Notes under the pieces: model-generated
Told to the model about the DNA's origin: nothing
Seen by the model: only the letters and a program-made list of their open reading frames with translations
Databases searched by the model: none
Shown: positions 22,501-33,765 of the stretch, piece after piece
Layout of the letters: the number at the start of each line of letters is the position of its first letter
How positions within the stretch are numbered: position 1 is the first letter of the stretch
Program-made: the position numbers and the translations under genes
From: Lutjanus erythropterus
Taxonomy: Eukaryota > Chordata > Actinopteri > Lutjaniformes > Lutjanidae
Direction of reading: 5' to 3'
DNA length: 64,000 nucleotides
Assembly: GCA_020091685.1 (NCBI GenBank)
Contig: CM034599.1
Location: 33,457,920-33,521,919 of the forward strand

Positions 22501-22770
22501 GATAGGTGTATTGCTGCAGCTATTCTGAGCTCAGACAATGCTTGGCCACTTGGAATATCATCTCATACCCGTTCACAAGCACAGACATCAAAGCGGGCCG
22601 ATGGTCCTTTAAGCCGAAGAAACCTCTGCTGTTTGGGTTTCTCATAACAGCAGTGAATACACAACCAGCAAGAAGGAGTCCTGCTGACAAACTTCTGTCT
22701 CCAAAAAAAGATTCAATTGGCCTCTTCAAGTAACCACGGCGCTCTAATTAGAAGCTCATTTTTTCTGACC
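22501..22770. promoter_or_regulatory. Weak candidate conserved non-coding element
   Basis: Balanced, repeat-free sequence with 'cctttaagccgaagaaacc', 'gattcaattggcc' and 'gctctaattagaagctcat'. Both strands are open for about 70 codons, with no domain on either. I prefer non-coding. Confidence 0.3.
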
Positions 22771-24003
22771 TAGTACACTGTAAAATATGCACTGGCTGAA
22801 CAACAAAGTTTCAGTCATAAAAGCTGTTTTCATGTTGGCAAAAAGACTGAGCTCAAGATGACTCAGGTGCAGGTGCTGATGCTCTATAGGATCAGGAAAT
22901 GAGCCATATACTGTTAAGTTGCAGGTCTTTGTGCCAGCTGCAAGTTAGTCATTGCTACATTTAGTTTTGATGGCAGTGTGATGGAAAATACAGCATCTTG
23001 TAGCCCAAAAATAAGCATATCAATCTTTGCTTTATGTTAAGTCAGATGATTTTACACATTGCATCTGTTACTGTTACTGCTGTCTCTGTATAACCGGCAC
23101 TGGTGCCATTTTCAGAATTCAAAGACCAACCAGAGACTTTCAATAATGATTACTGTTGTTTATCATAATAGTGGCAACGCATTTGTGAGTTATTTATTGC
23201 TAAAAACTATCCAAACCTCCAAAAATGCATTAAAGGTTGTGTAAAAGACCAATAAATGTGTTGTTCTGAGTTTGTAACACCACAGAAACGTGTTATTAAA
23301 CACCCAGCCAAACTTCAAAGATAAAAAAAAAAATCACTGTCAGTTTTCTTTGCTCTGAAATGCTGGGTCCTGTCTCAGGTTCAAACACCACTATGACCTG
23401 AAAACGACCTGAAACATGGACACGCTGTCGAGCAGCTTTCTTGGACATGTTTCAGCCACCAGAGCCAGAGGACGGTGACAGGATGGTAATTTTTTTTTTT
23501 CTTTTGTTGCTGGAACTGAAGTGAGTGCTGGGCTGATTTAGACTGAGAAAGTCACTGAAGGTACTTTCATTATTAATGGTGGTGGTGGTGTTCACTTGTC
23601 AGTTTGTGGAGTTTTTTAGCGTTGGGGAGACCATGGGAGGATTGTGGCCATTTTTCAGGCATACCCAAAAATTCTCAAACACAAATTTTGAACAACTGTT
23701 TAAAAGTCTAACTCTACAAATTCAGTGCAGTTTTTTCACATTTTATGCAACTATTTCAAACTCACCTTTCCTTTACACAGACTTTTAATGTGAGAGAGAC
23801 CCCTCGTTGCATAATTTACATGTACATACATGTAATATACTAGATATTATAGAATTTGATGTATTTGGTAAATGATTTATTTGGTATATGGAGTCTGTTA
23901 TGACAAGATGTCATTCCTCTCATTCTAAAGAATATACTGTACAGACATGTAACTGTACAATGGTTGTTAATTAAAAACAAATAATTGAATAATAATGATG
24001 ATG

Positions 24004-24038
<35 letters not shown>

Positions 24039-24690
24039 TGTTAATAGGTGCATAATAATGGTTTGCATGAGCATAATAAGCTTTGTTCACACTTTAGATT
24101 CTGTATCCTTAAAATGCATTAGTTAACTGTTAATTATTGCATTAAAAAAGTATCAATTAATCTTAAGTAACATTGTTAGCAAGTTTCTTGTAAGTGCTTA
24201 TAAATGTCTTATAACCTAACAATATACATGTAATAAGGTCCTACAACCTATTAACACCTTAAAAGCCTCTTACTTTAACTTATTTTAACTTATTTTCTTG
24301 CAAAATGTCTGATTATGGACATACTACTGTATGATTACAGGCAGATAAAATTCTTCTAGAAAATATGTGATTGCACACTGGCTGTGCTCTCAGTAAAATG
24401 CTTATTGCGTTGGGAAGTAAGCTGTTTAGCTGGGACCTCATTCAAGACGAGCTCTCTGCCAGGTGGCTGAATCCATGATGGGGTTAAGACATCCTCTTGA
24501 TAATGACAAGGATGAAGAACAACTCAGTCGAGTGGCTACCAGAGGCTGTGCACCTGGATTCATTTACGCTGAACACACTAAATCATCTGTTACAACACAG
24601 TCTTCATTTACAAATGATTAATATTGTGATCTTTCAAACAACAACTACAGAGAGCCAGAGTCCAGCCCTCTCACCATATCAAAGTGCCGT
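22771..24690. other. Non-coding, AT-rich; contains the ATA microsatellite
   Basis: Ordinary AT-rich sequence. 24060-24270 has multiple 'ttaacttatt/attaactgttaatta' words as in dispersed AT-rich fish MITEs, but no ends could be matched. Confidence 0.4.
24004..24047. repeat. (ATA)n microsatellite
   Basis: An uninterrupted trinucleotide run of about 14 units, preceded by related aatgatgatg units. Confidence 0.95.
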
Positions 24691-24990
24691 TTCTCATAGA
24701 AGGATTTTTAATTGGCCTGTCTGGGACTTTCTGTTCACATTCTACACTAAATAGGCGTCTACATGAACAACTGCACTGGCATAATGGAGAATATTCGTTG
24801 TAGCGGGGAGGGACTTTGGCTCTCTAGTAATAATAAATTATGGATGCACAGTTGCATATGCATCTCATATTAAAAGTCCAGATTGGTATTCTTGTTAATG
24901 CTAGACACCGATCAGGCCTTCCTTTCAAATTTAAAGCAGCATTAAACTCTCAGGAACACAGGCCTGAGGTAATAGGCTCATAAAGGTGCT
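24690..24990. promoter_or_regulatory. Candidate conserved non-coding element
   Basis: This includes 'agaaggatttttaattggcctg', 'aataaattatggatgcacag', 'tgcatatgcatctcatattaaaag' (overlapping octamer-like sites) and 'aatttaaagcagcattaaactc'. It is free of recognised repeats. Enhancer function is inference only. Confidence 0.4.
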
Positions 24991-25584
24991 ATAGCTGCAG
25001 AAGACACACAGCAACATTATCCTCTCTTTGGAATTGTCTTTCTGTTTCTTATGAATATAAATTCAATTTTCACTCTAGTCTTTTTACTTCAGGTTTGATC
25101 ACTAACCCCTGAGGAAAACTAGGTTAGGTTTAACTTACTCAAACAACCTTGTTTTAGTTTCTGCATTGCTGCACTGGTATTAGTGCCTTTTGAATGTATA
25201 CTTTGGTGTAAGAAATATGTATCTTTAAAGGCTCTAAAGATGCATTCTGTCAATTGGCTTCTTGATAGAATCAGTCTCAGAGTTTGTTTACAATAGCTTC
25301 CAGGTACAAAAACCCTGCATCACGTACATATAATTTAATGACAGCAACAAGTTGAATTCTTTCTTTTTTCATTTCATTTCAGTCATCTAAAAATTCATGA
25401 TTTATGCTTTCAGTGACAACCCAAAACTAGCTGCTAGGCTGTACTCACACGTTGTTGAGATTAGCGCAGGGCTGTGTGGTGGTGTGGGTGGTGTTTATTT
25501 GTGCCTTGAACATAATCACTTTAAAAACAATCAGAGAATAACTTTTATTTCTCTAATTAATTGGCCTTCTTGCTACCGTAACTC

Positions 25585-25658
25585 CCTCATTCAGTCCTCA
25601 TTCGGGACTGAATGAGGAGAAGGAGGCGAGTGTGTCACTTGCTCGACGACACACTCGC
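25585..25658. other. Two adjacent perfect hairpins
   Basis: Hairpin 1 pairs cctcattcagtcc (25585-25597) with ggactgaatgagg (25605-25617), 13 bp perfect with a 7-nt loop. Eight bases later, hairpin 2 pairs gcgagtgtgtc (25626-25636) with gacacactcgc (25648-25658), 11 bp perfect with an 11-nt loop. Neither stem is low complexity. They follow an AT-rich, CNE-like segment ending 'ctctaattaattggcc'. They could be a structured RNA, a cruciform or a palindromic repeat core. The function is unknown. Confidence 0.7.
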
Positions 25659-25906
25659 ACGCTCTCTCTCAGACTAATGGACACAATCCAAAGGAAGCTC
25701 CTTGGTGTTACTATTTTGCAGAAATAGAAGCTGGGTAACCAAAATAAAAAATCTCTAAATAAATCATGCAAGGAAACAACTAGGAGATCCGTGAGCTCAA
25801 CTCAGACTGAGCTTGTCCAACTAGGTGGTGAGATGTCACTGTCATTTATCAAGAATGCTAGCAAAGCAAAACAGTACATAAACTATGCACAGCAGGAATG
25901 TCAGAT
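25659..25906. other. Non-coding, nothing recognised
   Basis: Ordinary sequence between the hairpins and a dispersed repeat. Confidence 0.5.
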
Positions 25907-25919
25907 AGGTGGGACCACT

Positions 25920-26345
25920 GTTTAACTTACCTTGTGAGGCAGCTGGATTCACAAGATCACAAAGATCACATGACAATGCTTCAAGTTATCCATTTGTGTC
26001 TGCACCAAAAGTGGTGCAGCCAATCAGCATCCTAGGAGGGACTACTGGCAGCGACGGGCATCATTTCAGGTGTGACGACAGTGAGAAGCGTCCATGGAAG
26101 CCACTCGTCTCAAAGTCTCAAAATAAACCTAACAATGGCAGCTCCTGAAGAGGTTAGCGTACATACAGTGACAGCATCAGTTACATAGAAAAGATGTTTT
26201 TGCTCTCCTACCAACCGGCTTTGGCAAGAGTTTGATCTGATTGGTTGAAGTTAGCATGTGTTAGATAAGTAAATGGTTCATCCAATCACCTGCCAAGTGT
26301 TTCTTAAAAGTGCTTGCCCTTTTCCAAAATGTTTCTATGGATGAT
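25920..26345 (-). repeat. Dispersed repeat 'family B', copy 1
   Basis: This aligns in order with 34885-35225: 'cttaccttg.gaggcagctggatt', 'gtggtgcagccaatcag', 'ggtgtgacgacagtgag', 'tcctgaagaggttag', 'ggttcat.caat' and 'cttgcccttttccaaa.tgtttcta'. Read on the minus strand, the conserved start gives '...aatccagctgcctcacaaggtaag', a good splice-donor context. The family is common in percomorph fish as far as I recall. Its class is unknown. Confidence 0.75.
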
Positions 26346-26739
26346 GATAATAGATTAATTGGTGATTCTAATTGGTAATGAGCTCACATGATACTTGGAT
26401 GTCTATTCTCGGTGCAGTAACATCATTTCCACCTAAATGCCAACACCTCACCTTTGCTACCCCACTTATGTTAATCCCACTTCATTGCATTTCTGTTCCC
26501 GCACCTGCAGATCCACCAAATCACATTTACTTCACACATACCTATACTGCCTAGGATAACTTTAATTACCTATTTTGAACTTTATTAAACTTTAACATCC
26601 AGCATCAATTTGTGACAGCTGTGCTCAGCATTTTTCAGTGTATTCATTATATTTTATGAGATATGACTTTTTTTTTATTAGGAACTATGAATGGGGAGAT
26701 AGACAGAGACAGCGAGAGACTGACAGAGAGAACAATATG

Positions 26740-27260
26740 GCATTTTGTGGGGGCCCATCATGTTTCCCGAAACCTTGATAAAGTGCGAGGCTTTGCGTTT
26801 CGATACGGCCGTTAATTAGCTCTCCCTCCCTTGTGGGGTCTGCCTGATTGAGCGACTAATGGTTTGCTTTAAAGTGCTGAATGAACAAATGTGTGTGTGC
26901 GTGTATCCAATGAGTGTGTGCATGGGTTTCAAAGTGCTTTGTTTGTTTTTTGATTGGCTAATTTCCTAATGTGTGTGTGTATGTGCTGATGAGAGTGTCT
27001 GTCTGTAGCCGTCTGTGTGAGTGTGAAGTCTGTACTGTGCCTGCATCAGCACTTCCAGGCGCTTGACTCAGGTTGTTTCTCCGAGGTTATGATGGCAGGG
27101 GATTGGTGCAGTACACCTTGAGTGGAATAATCCTTTGTTTTCATTTAATTGCTTGGAATTGGATTAGCTGTGAATTTCCTGGGGTGGGGGTTGAGCCTGT
27201 CTCCCGAATCCATTCATGAAAAAACAACCACTGTGACGGTCACTTACAGAAGGCCTCTAA
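26740..27260. promoter_or_regulatory. Candidate conserved non-coding cluster
   Basis: 26745-26840 ('gggggcccatcatg', 'gaaaccttgataaagtgcg', 'ttcgatacggccgttaattag') and 27085-27190 ('cctttgttttcatttaattg', 'cttggaattggattagctg') are repeat-free and look constrained. A TG-rich stretch (26891-27025) lies between them. A hAT-like element sits immediately downstream. Confidence 0.4.
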
Positions 27261-27316
27261 ATCTCTGCCACTAGTAGCGCTAGCACAGCTGCTATGAGAT
27301 CTTTGTTGGACATAAT

Positions 27317-28221
27317 GGTAACACTTTCTTTGGCACTCATGTCTATAATGCATTATAAGAATACTTGTGTAATATCATGCTTATAACAATCTATAATTAA
27401 CATTGCATTCATACAACAGTTTACCAGCACAGTAAAAGCTATGATCAAACTTTATCCATATGAAGGGGCAATTTGCTCTCAAAATAAGAAACATTTTCCA
27501 AGTGTTATCTCTTTTTCCCTGGATACACACAGGGTTCAGACTAATAACTGGAAAACAATCAGTCCTAGCCTACAGCTCCAGCAGGTAGGCCAGCCCTTAG
27601 CTATCTAAATCCTAAGATTTTTCTCAAACTGACTCAAAACTGCTTTCTTAGCTCAGTCTTGCTTTAACTAAAATCATCTTCCCATTGTCAGATTTAGCTA
27701 TGAACTCCAGACACAGCTGAGTTTCCGTGGGATCCAAACATTTCCAAAAGCTCCAGAGCGTTTTCAGGTCCAAAAGTAAAAATGTATTGAAAAAGATAGA
27801 TATCCACATGTTCCACATGTTCCATATTTATTGCTGTTTAGCCTTTCAAAAACAACACTTTCACTGCAGTCACAAAAATGTTTGCTCTCCAGCTCGTCAC
27901 ACACAAGGAAGACCGAATGTGCAATAAAGGTTCGGTAGAGAAGAAATGTCTTATAACGGTGATTATAATGCATTATAAAATGATTATAATATTTTGGTGG
28001 TATGAAGATTGTAAGACACTACATTCCACAATTGCAATGATACTTGACTTTATAACTCACAATAAAATGCTTTATAATGTGTGACATTTATTGTTATGAA
28101 GCATTATGAATATCTATTTGAGTTCTTATAACTATAATTATACATGCTATAAACACAGTGTAATGTATTATAAGTATGTTTATAATATATTATAGACATT
28201 GGAATCATGTAAAGTATTACC
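27317..28221. mobile_element. hAT-like MITE, 905 bp, with 8-bp target duplication
   Basis: The left end is ggtaacactttctttggcac...ataatgcattataag and the right end is ttataatatattatagacat...gtaaagtattacc. These are inverted repeats over at least 40 bp. Flanks are gacataat (27309-27316) and aacataat (28222-28229), a 7/8 match. The subterminal regions are rich in ttataatgcattataa palindromes. The interior has no transposase, so the element is non-autonomous. Confidence 0.8.
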
Positions 28222-28329
28222 AACATAATTTTTTCACTTGATCTTTCTACTTTAAAGAATGCAGTGCATGTATTTGTATCAGTCCTCCCTAACGGGTACA
28301 CAGCTCTTTACTTTTGTTCAGCAAGTTTG

Positions 28330-28640
28330 CAAGTTTCTGCAGTGAAATCGTCTGAAGTCTGTGAGGCGTCCTCCTGATGCACTCTGGAACTTCAAAGATG
28401 TCAGGACATATTAACTTTAGTGAGGTCTCCAAACACCATTACTCCACCTCTGAGTAATCAAATAATACTTGCTGTCATATCATGTCACAGGGATTATTAA
28501 AGGCTTTTTTCTTATTATGTTAATGACCAGAATATTACTCTCTCTATAGTACAAGCAGCGGTTTGCACATGTAGATATGCAAGTACATGAGTGCCTGATC
28601 CTTATCTGTTAAATCATTTAATACAATTAAAGACAAAAAT
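28330..28640. promoter_or_regulatory. Weak candidate conserved non-coding element
   Basis: Balanced, repeat-free sequence with 'gacatattaactttag', 'tgagtaatcaaataatac' and 'gggattattaaaggc' words. Texture is the only evidence. Confidence 0.3.
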
Positions 28641-30040
28641 TAAAAAAGCAATTTTGCATGCGAACAAAATTGTCCCCTACTATAATCATCATTATTTTTC
28701 TAGAAATTATGCTAATATGTTGAAGGCCTCCTCCAGTGAAAATAAACAGTAAATACCATATCTGAGCTTTTCCTGCTGTGAAATGGTGGCAGTAAGCAAG
28801 GGCAGTCTCAAACGGATTCAGTCAGGCTGGGTGTATGATGTCATAAACCTAAGGAACCAATCCCGTTAATCGAGGGGATGACACTATACGTGATGGCGAT
28901 GCCCAGCTCGCAGGGGAAGCGGGATATAGCTAGTTACTGTGATTAGCTAGCAAAACAGGTGCAACTACATGGGGTGGGGCCTATTTACATATTCATGAAT
29001 CCTTGAATACTAAATGAAGGCACGGTGTAGAGATATATGTAAGCCATTTAATAAGGTATTTGTACTTATTTTGCAAAAAAAGCAAAACAGATCAGACACA
29101 ATTTATTGCTTTTTGCAGAGCATTTTATATTGTTTAAAACATGACTGGAGGTGGAATTAAAGTTTTATTTTGTTGTCTGACAAAATCCTCCTAAGTCAAG
29201 GTCCACTTGCTGTTCTTTTGTAGCTCAGTGAATGGAACTGTTTCGGTGAAATGTGAGAAGTTGTGTGCGTTTGTGTGTGTTATCATCTTTCAATAAATCA
29301 GTATTAATAGCACAACTACAGCAACGCATAAATATACATTACTGTTAGACAATCACAGCAGCCCCATGTTTTGTATATATTGATGTAATATAAAGTATAT
29401 TCATACATTTTAATGACAGTACATTATCACATTGGTAGAGAGAGCATACTGCAGGGTCCAGAGATCAGTGCAAGCAGTATGAAATATGACCAAAACAGCA
29501 TAACCAAACAGAAGATTAATAAAATAATGACAGCACAGTACAGGAATAATGTGCATATTGTTGACACTCTAAATGGAAAAAGGTCAGAATGTATGAATGA
29601 TACTCGTAGGGTAAATGATAAGAAAGAGAAACCACATTCATCATATTTTTTTAAGAGGTGCAACTCAGTTTGAAGATGCATCACGACGCTTTGATCCATT
29701 CTGTAGAAGAAGGAGTGCAGGCAGCTGTCAGCTAACAATAAAGCAGATGTTCTAGCATTCGACTCGTATATTAATGTTTGTTGAAGGGTGGAATAAGATC
29801 TCAGAAATCTAGTTCTAGTATTACGTTTATGAGTTTTAAGGGTTACTGAACAGCAAAAACACTGCACAGACCTTTATTATACTATGAGACAGAATTAACA
29901 GCATTAGAAAGTTTCTACAGCGGCAGTTGCTTCATCCTCTGTTGTGAGGTAAACACAGTATCATCGAGCTGTTGGCAGCGGTGTGTCCAGGCTTTTTTGA
30001 CTGGGTTGGCCAAACTAGGGCACAGGTGGCGAGCTCACAC
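28641..30040. other. Non-coding; possible dispersed repeat around 28860-29060
   Basis: 'ggggtggggcctatttacatattcatgaat...ggcacggtgtagagatat' resembles part of a fish repeat but could not be paired within the window. The frame 29427-29867 on the minus strand has no domain and contains hydrophobic low-information stretches. Confidence 0.35.
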
Positions 30041-30049
30041 ACACCATAC

Positions 30050-30295
30050 AAATATACTCTGTAATTCTACCTCTGTCCTCAGGCTGTGAGACTCCTTAAT
30101 TCATCCTCAGCATTCCACCATGAAAAATAGTTTTATTTTTATGATTTATTATTTTTTTTCATTATTTATTCACCCATAGGCTCTATGTAGTTTTTCTGTG
30201 TATGGTTTATGTTTTTGTGAGTAACATAAAGGGAACTACAACTAGCATCTCATTATACAACCTTGTGTTGTAAAATGATGATGATATTACATTCT
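30050..30295 (+). mobile_element. 3' end of a CR1/L2/Rex1-type LINE
   Basis: 'caggctgtgagactccttaattc' is followed by a long T/A-rich stretch (tttatttttatgatttattatt), then 'atctcattatacaaccttgtgttgtaaaatgatgatgatatta'. This is the typical end of fish L2/Rex1-like elements (last codons of the reverse-transcriptase ORF, TA-rich 3' UTR, '...ttgtacaacctgtgttgtacaatgacaataaa'). It is 5'-truncated, as expected for LINEs. Confidence 0.6.
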
Positions 30296-30840
30296 TGGGA
30301 AAACAATCCTTACAAAGGCCCCAAAACATGATCAGCACTAAAACGCTTTGTGCTGGCTGTCCCATTGTTTTCCTATGGAGAAAGCGGTGGTGGCTCCACT
30401 ACCCTCGGCGTGGCGCACCACTCAGCTCTGCCGCTGACCACTGAGTGGAAAAATTCAAACTATCTGAACTGTGACTTCGTTTGCCGCTGACCTTTCAAAG
30501 CGCAACCAATGAGATGACAGCTGTATGTCACGACGCAGGCAGAAGAGACCACAGATGTGTCGAAGTGACACAAGCAGAGGAGACAGTGGTTTATGAACTT
30601 AACTACTTCTAGAGCTAAAGGTAGCGCAGCCGTTTGAATACCAGGCAGACAGGACGTAGCGCTCTACCTCTACTCTGCGCTCTACCACGCAGTGAGTCCG
30701 GGACAAATTTCTTATCATTTGAAGGCCCCTTGATAGAGACTCCTGTCTGCAGTATATAAGCCACACGACTGTAAATTAAAATTAGGACTCTTGATCAAAA
30801 AAGGTTTTTATATCACGTCAACACTTTTGTCCACAACTTT
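30296..30840. other. Non-coding, CpG-containing; possible MITE
   Basis: 30340-30710 is richer in CpG than its surroundings and has repeated 'gcgctctacc/ctgcgctctaccacgc' words. It may be a transposon, but I could not match ends. Confidence 0.3.
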
Positions 30841-30849
30841 AAAAGCTTG

Positions 30850-31010
30850 TGTGTAACGCTCTGTGAGTTATGTCACTTGACTTCTGTAACATAGCTATGG
30901 TCCAGTAAACCTGTTGCTGCTGGTACTCTCCATTGGTAAAATCTTTTTAGGAGTAATTGGGAGCTGACCTATACTGTCATTTAGGTATGATGAAGAGTTG
31001 GCCTAAAACT
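30850..31010 (-). repeat. Dispersed repeat family A, fragment
   Basis: 'gttgctgctggtactctccattggta' and 'gacctatactgtcatttaggtat' match 'gttgttgctggtattctccattag' and 'gacatattctgttgtttaggtat' at 39914-39990, in the same order and orientation. Confidence 0.7.
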
Positions 31011-31109
31011 ACCCAGCTGGCTGAGTGGTTGACGTCCCTTTATTCTGAAAGTCTCTGCAGATGTTGACTGTTATTATATTATTGCTAAACTGACCGTAGA
31101 GAAGTGTAC

Positions 31110-31560
31110 CTACAGCGTCGCAGTTTAAAGCGTAGGGCCACTGACCAAGCCGCTGTATTTGATGGGTTGGGAGGGAAAATGTGTGCAAATAATTATAGCC
31201 GTCTCCTAATTGCAGTCAGATTATTATTTTCAAAAACAGCGAAAACATCATTATGCAGACACAGGAATTTCACATTTTCAAATCACAAAGGTAAATCTAC
31301 AGTCTGGCTTTCAAGAGTTCTCTGTATTAATAATTTGATGACTGTAGTTTCCTCCACAGACAAGTCGGCCTCGTTTCCTCTTCCATTAATGTCCAGATCT
31401 GCTTTTAAAGCGGATGACAGGAGCTGATGTGACTGGACGCTATTGAAGCCTGCTCTGACTCCACGTGCTGGATTTCTTCTCTTAATAATGTATTCATAGT
31501 CTCCTCCACATTGCTGCGCTGGGACTGTGCTAGTCCCTCTGCTCTCCAAAAATTAGTTGG
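31110..31560. promoter_or_regulatory. Candidate conserved non-coding element
   Basis: A 450-bp repeat-free block with 'gcaaataattatagccgtctcctaattgcagtcagattattatttt', 'tctgtattaataatttgatg', 'ccattaatgtcc' and 'tcttaataatgtattcatag'. The density of ATTA-type words in balanced sequence makes this the best CNE-like block in the window by eye. Both strands contain open frames of about 90-107 codons without any domain. Confidence 0.45.
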
Positions 31561-31639
31561 TCACACTCACATGCGCCAGCAATTGCTCTCATGCTGAATT
31601 TTAGGAAACTATATGCCTCGAGTCCTTGGGTACGCTGTG

Positions 31640-32400
31640 AAAGAAAGGATGCTCCTCTCCAGCTCTTTCAGCCACAAAGAGCTGCTCTATAATAGGGAGA
31701 GCAAGCCTTCACACTTAAGTTCTCTCCATGTCTCTTCCTCACTGTCTCTTAACCTGCCGCACACTCTGCCTTTCTGTCTCCTGCACCTTCACTTAACCTC
31801 CCTCTATTCTCTCTCTTAACCTCCCTCTCTTAACACCTCTCACCGTCTCTATTAGCCTTGTTCTCGCTGGAACCACCGCTACCTCTTCGTCTCTCCTGCT
31901 GTCTTTCCTTTCAGACCTTCCTTTGTGCCTCTCTTTTCCTTCCTTCCGTCTCATCACATATTCGTTGAAACGGAGAGGCGCCGCCGGAGTCGACGCCGCA
32001 GCGGCAGCAGAGCTGGGCATTTGGTTTCCGTCCTCTGGGCTTTTTCAATCTGTCTCGTTCTATCTATTTTTCTGTCTCTTTCCGGGCTTCTTCTAAAAAT
32101 CTGCTTTTAGGGAAAGGAAAAAATCAGCCTTTTATTCCGTCAACTGGAGACAGACGTTTGGTCTTCATCACCCCACTCTCTCCTCACGTACGCCGGCATC
32201 ATTGTCTGTCTCCCTCGCCTTATGTCTGTTTCACCTTCCCAACATCCTCTCTCCATCAAACGCCTGACTGTTCTGTCTTTACCTCTGGGTTCATCTGTTT
32301 CATTCAATTATTTCCTGACTTTTCATCGCCTCTTCCTTAGTAGTCCTTTCCTTTTCCTGCCATCTGTGGCCTCACTCTCTTCTTACTTTTTTGGTCCACT
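31640..32400. other. Pyrimidine-rich tract with a small CpG patch
   Basis: The + strand is dominated by C and T ('ctctcttaacctccctctc' and similar). A CpG-dense patch at 31970-32020 ('gaggcgccgccggagtcgacgccgcagcggc') follows a good acceptor-like run, ctttcctttcag (31903-31914). It could be a non-coding exon or simply low-complexity DNA. I cannot tell. Confidence 0.5.
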
Positions 32401-32410
32401 TTTTCTACTC

Positions 32411-33022
32411 ATAATAGAAGTGTTTTGCTGGTGGAAATTCTAAGAGAGAGTTATGCAGGTTTGACATTTAACAGGCATGTTCAAGTCCTAATAACTGGGT
32501 GCACCGTTCAGCCTGTGACAGAAAATTGTTCCTCAACAATTCTCATAATTGCTTAAGCTGTTTTAAAGCCAAACATTTTCAGAATTCAGCTTCTCAGTTG
32601 TGAATTTTGAATGTGAAAAACTTTGGGTTTTGGTCTGCTGATCAGACACAAAAAACAATTTGAATATGTCATCTTTTGGGATGTTTTCCTATATGTTTTT
32701 GCCAAGATTTAGATGAGAAAACTGACACAACTCTCACATTTGTTCTGTAAATATGAAGCCAGCAGCCAGGACCTAGTAGCTCAGATTTTTGTAATATGTT
32801 GCAGGAGGGATACTGTAGATTTGTAGTTAGAATCACTCTGGCTCCCTCCACAAAAAACAATAGGATTTTTCCTTTGGATTTTGGATTACTGCAGAAAATA
32901 AGCTCTGTGGGAAACAAAAGTTAATGATACTGACTTGTTCAGCAAGATAATCTTCACAAATGACTGCCACTTTTATGATTTTTGAAGTGTGCAATTTTCA
33001 GTCTTATTTGACTGTGTTTTTT
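32411..33022 (+). repeat. Second local tandem duplication, copy 1
   Basis: Blocks recur from 33023 at an offset near 614: 'ctggtggaaa.t', 'tgcaggttt.gacattt', 'tcctaataactgggt.cac', 'cagcctgtgacag', 'cagcttctcagttg', 'ctttgggttttgg', 'cagcagccaggacct', 'ctccctccacaaaaa', 'gcagaaaataa.ctctgtgg', 'caaaagtt.atgata' and 'acttttatgatttttgaag'. The divergence rules out recent duplication. No coding sense. Confidence 0.9.
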
Positions 33023-33765
33023 TATAGAGTGCTGTAATTCACTGGTGGAAACTGTGAGAGAAAATTGTGCAGGTTTGGCATTTGAAGGTATGTGTCCTAA
33101 TAACTGGGTACACTGCTCAGCCTGTGACAGATAATGCTTGTCATAAACGTTATTTTTTAACCAAATATTCTCAGATTCCAGCTTCTCAGTTGCAATTTTG
33201 TGCTAGTTTCTTTAGTTCTTTATGATTGTAAATTTAATATTTTTGGCTATTGTACGCACCATATAAAGAGGGAGAAGTTTGCATATGGAGGAGGTGGGAT
33301 AGATAAACGGCTTAACACAAAAACAAGACTTTCACCCAGGAGGTTGGGCTTCTTGTCTTGTGTCAAATCAAAAGGTTTTTTGGAACACAGTTACTTGTAT
33401 CATGTGATTTTCACCTTCTAAGTTGCTTCAACAGTAATGTAATGTATGTCTACCCAAGTATTTCTGTGTGTCTTTTTAGGACTGTCTTTGGGTTTTGGAC
33501 AGTTGATCAGACCTGGCCAGCAGCCAGGACCTGGTGGTGCAAATTTTGGTCAAAGAGTGCTGCAGGGATAACGTACTTTTGTAGGCCAACACGGAACTTA
33601 GCATCGCTCTGCTTCCCTCCACAAAAAGCCATTGTAATTTTTGCGTTGAGTTTTAGCAGAAAATAAACTCTGTGGCCAACAAAAGTTCATGATACGTTTT
33701 GTTTAGCAACAACAAACAACAAAACTTTTATGATTTTTGAAGCGTAAATGCGATTGCAAAAAGTA
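33023..33765 (+). repeat. Second local tandem duplication, copy 2 (with extra segment)
   Basis: Same order of blocks as 32411-33022. About 270 extra bases (about 33200-33475) lie between the 'ttctcagttg' and 'ctttgggttttgg' blocks, partly replacing sequence of copy 1. This is either an insertion here or a loss from copy 1. The class of this sequence (e.g. an old retroelement pair) is unknown. Confidence 0.9.

Noticed and set aside
26985-27010. Second CTGATGAG that could start a hammerhead
   Set aside because: No GAAA strand or pairing stems follow. Also checked at 34645 and 13545 with the same result.
29427-29867. 146-codon open frame on the minus strand
   Set aside because: The longest open frame in the window, but composition is generic, no domain or splice context is recognisable and the opposite strand is open too. 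Chance is the simplest explanation.
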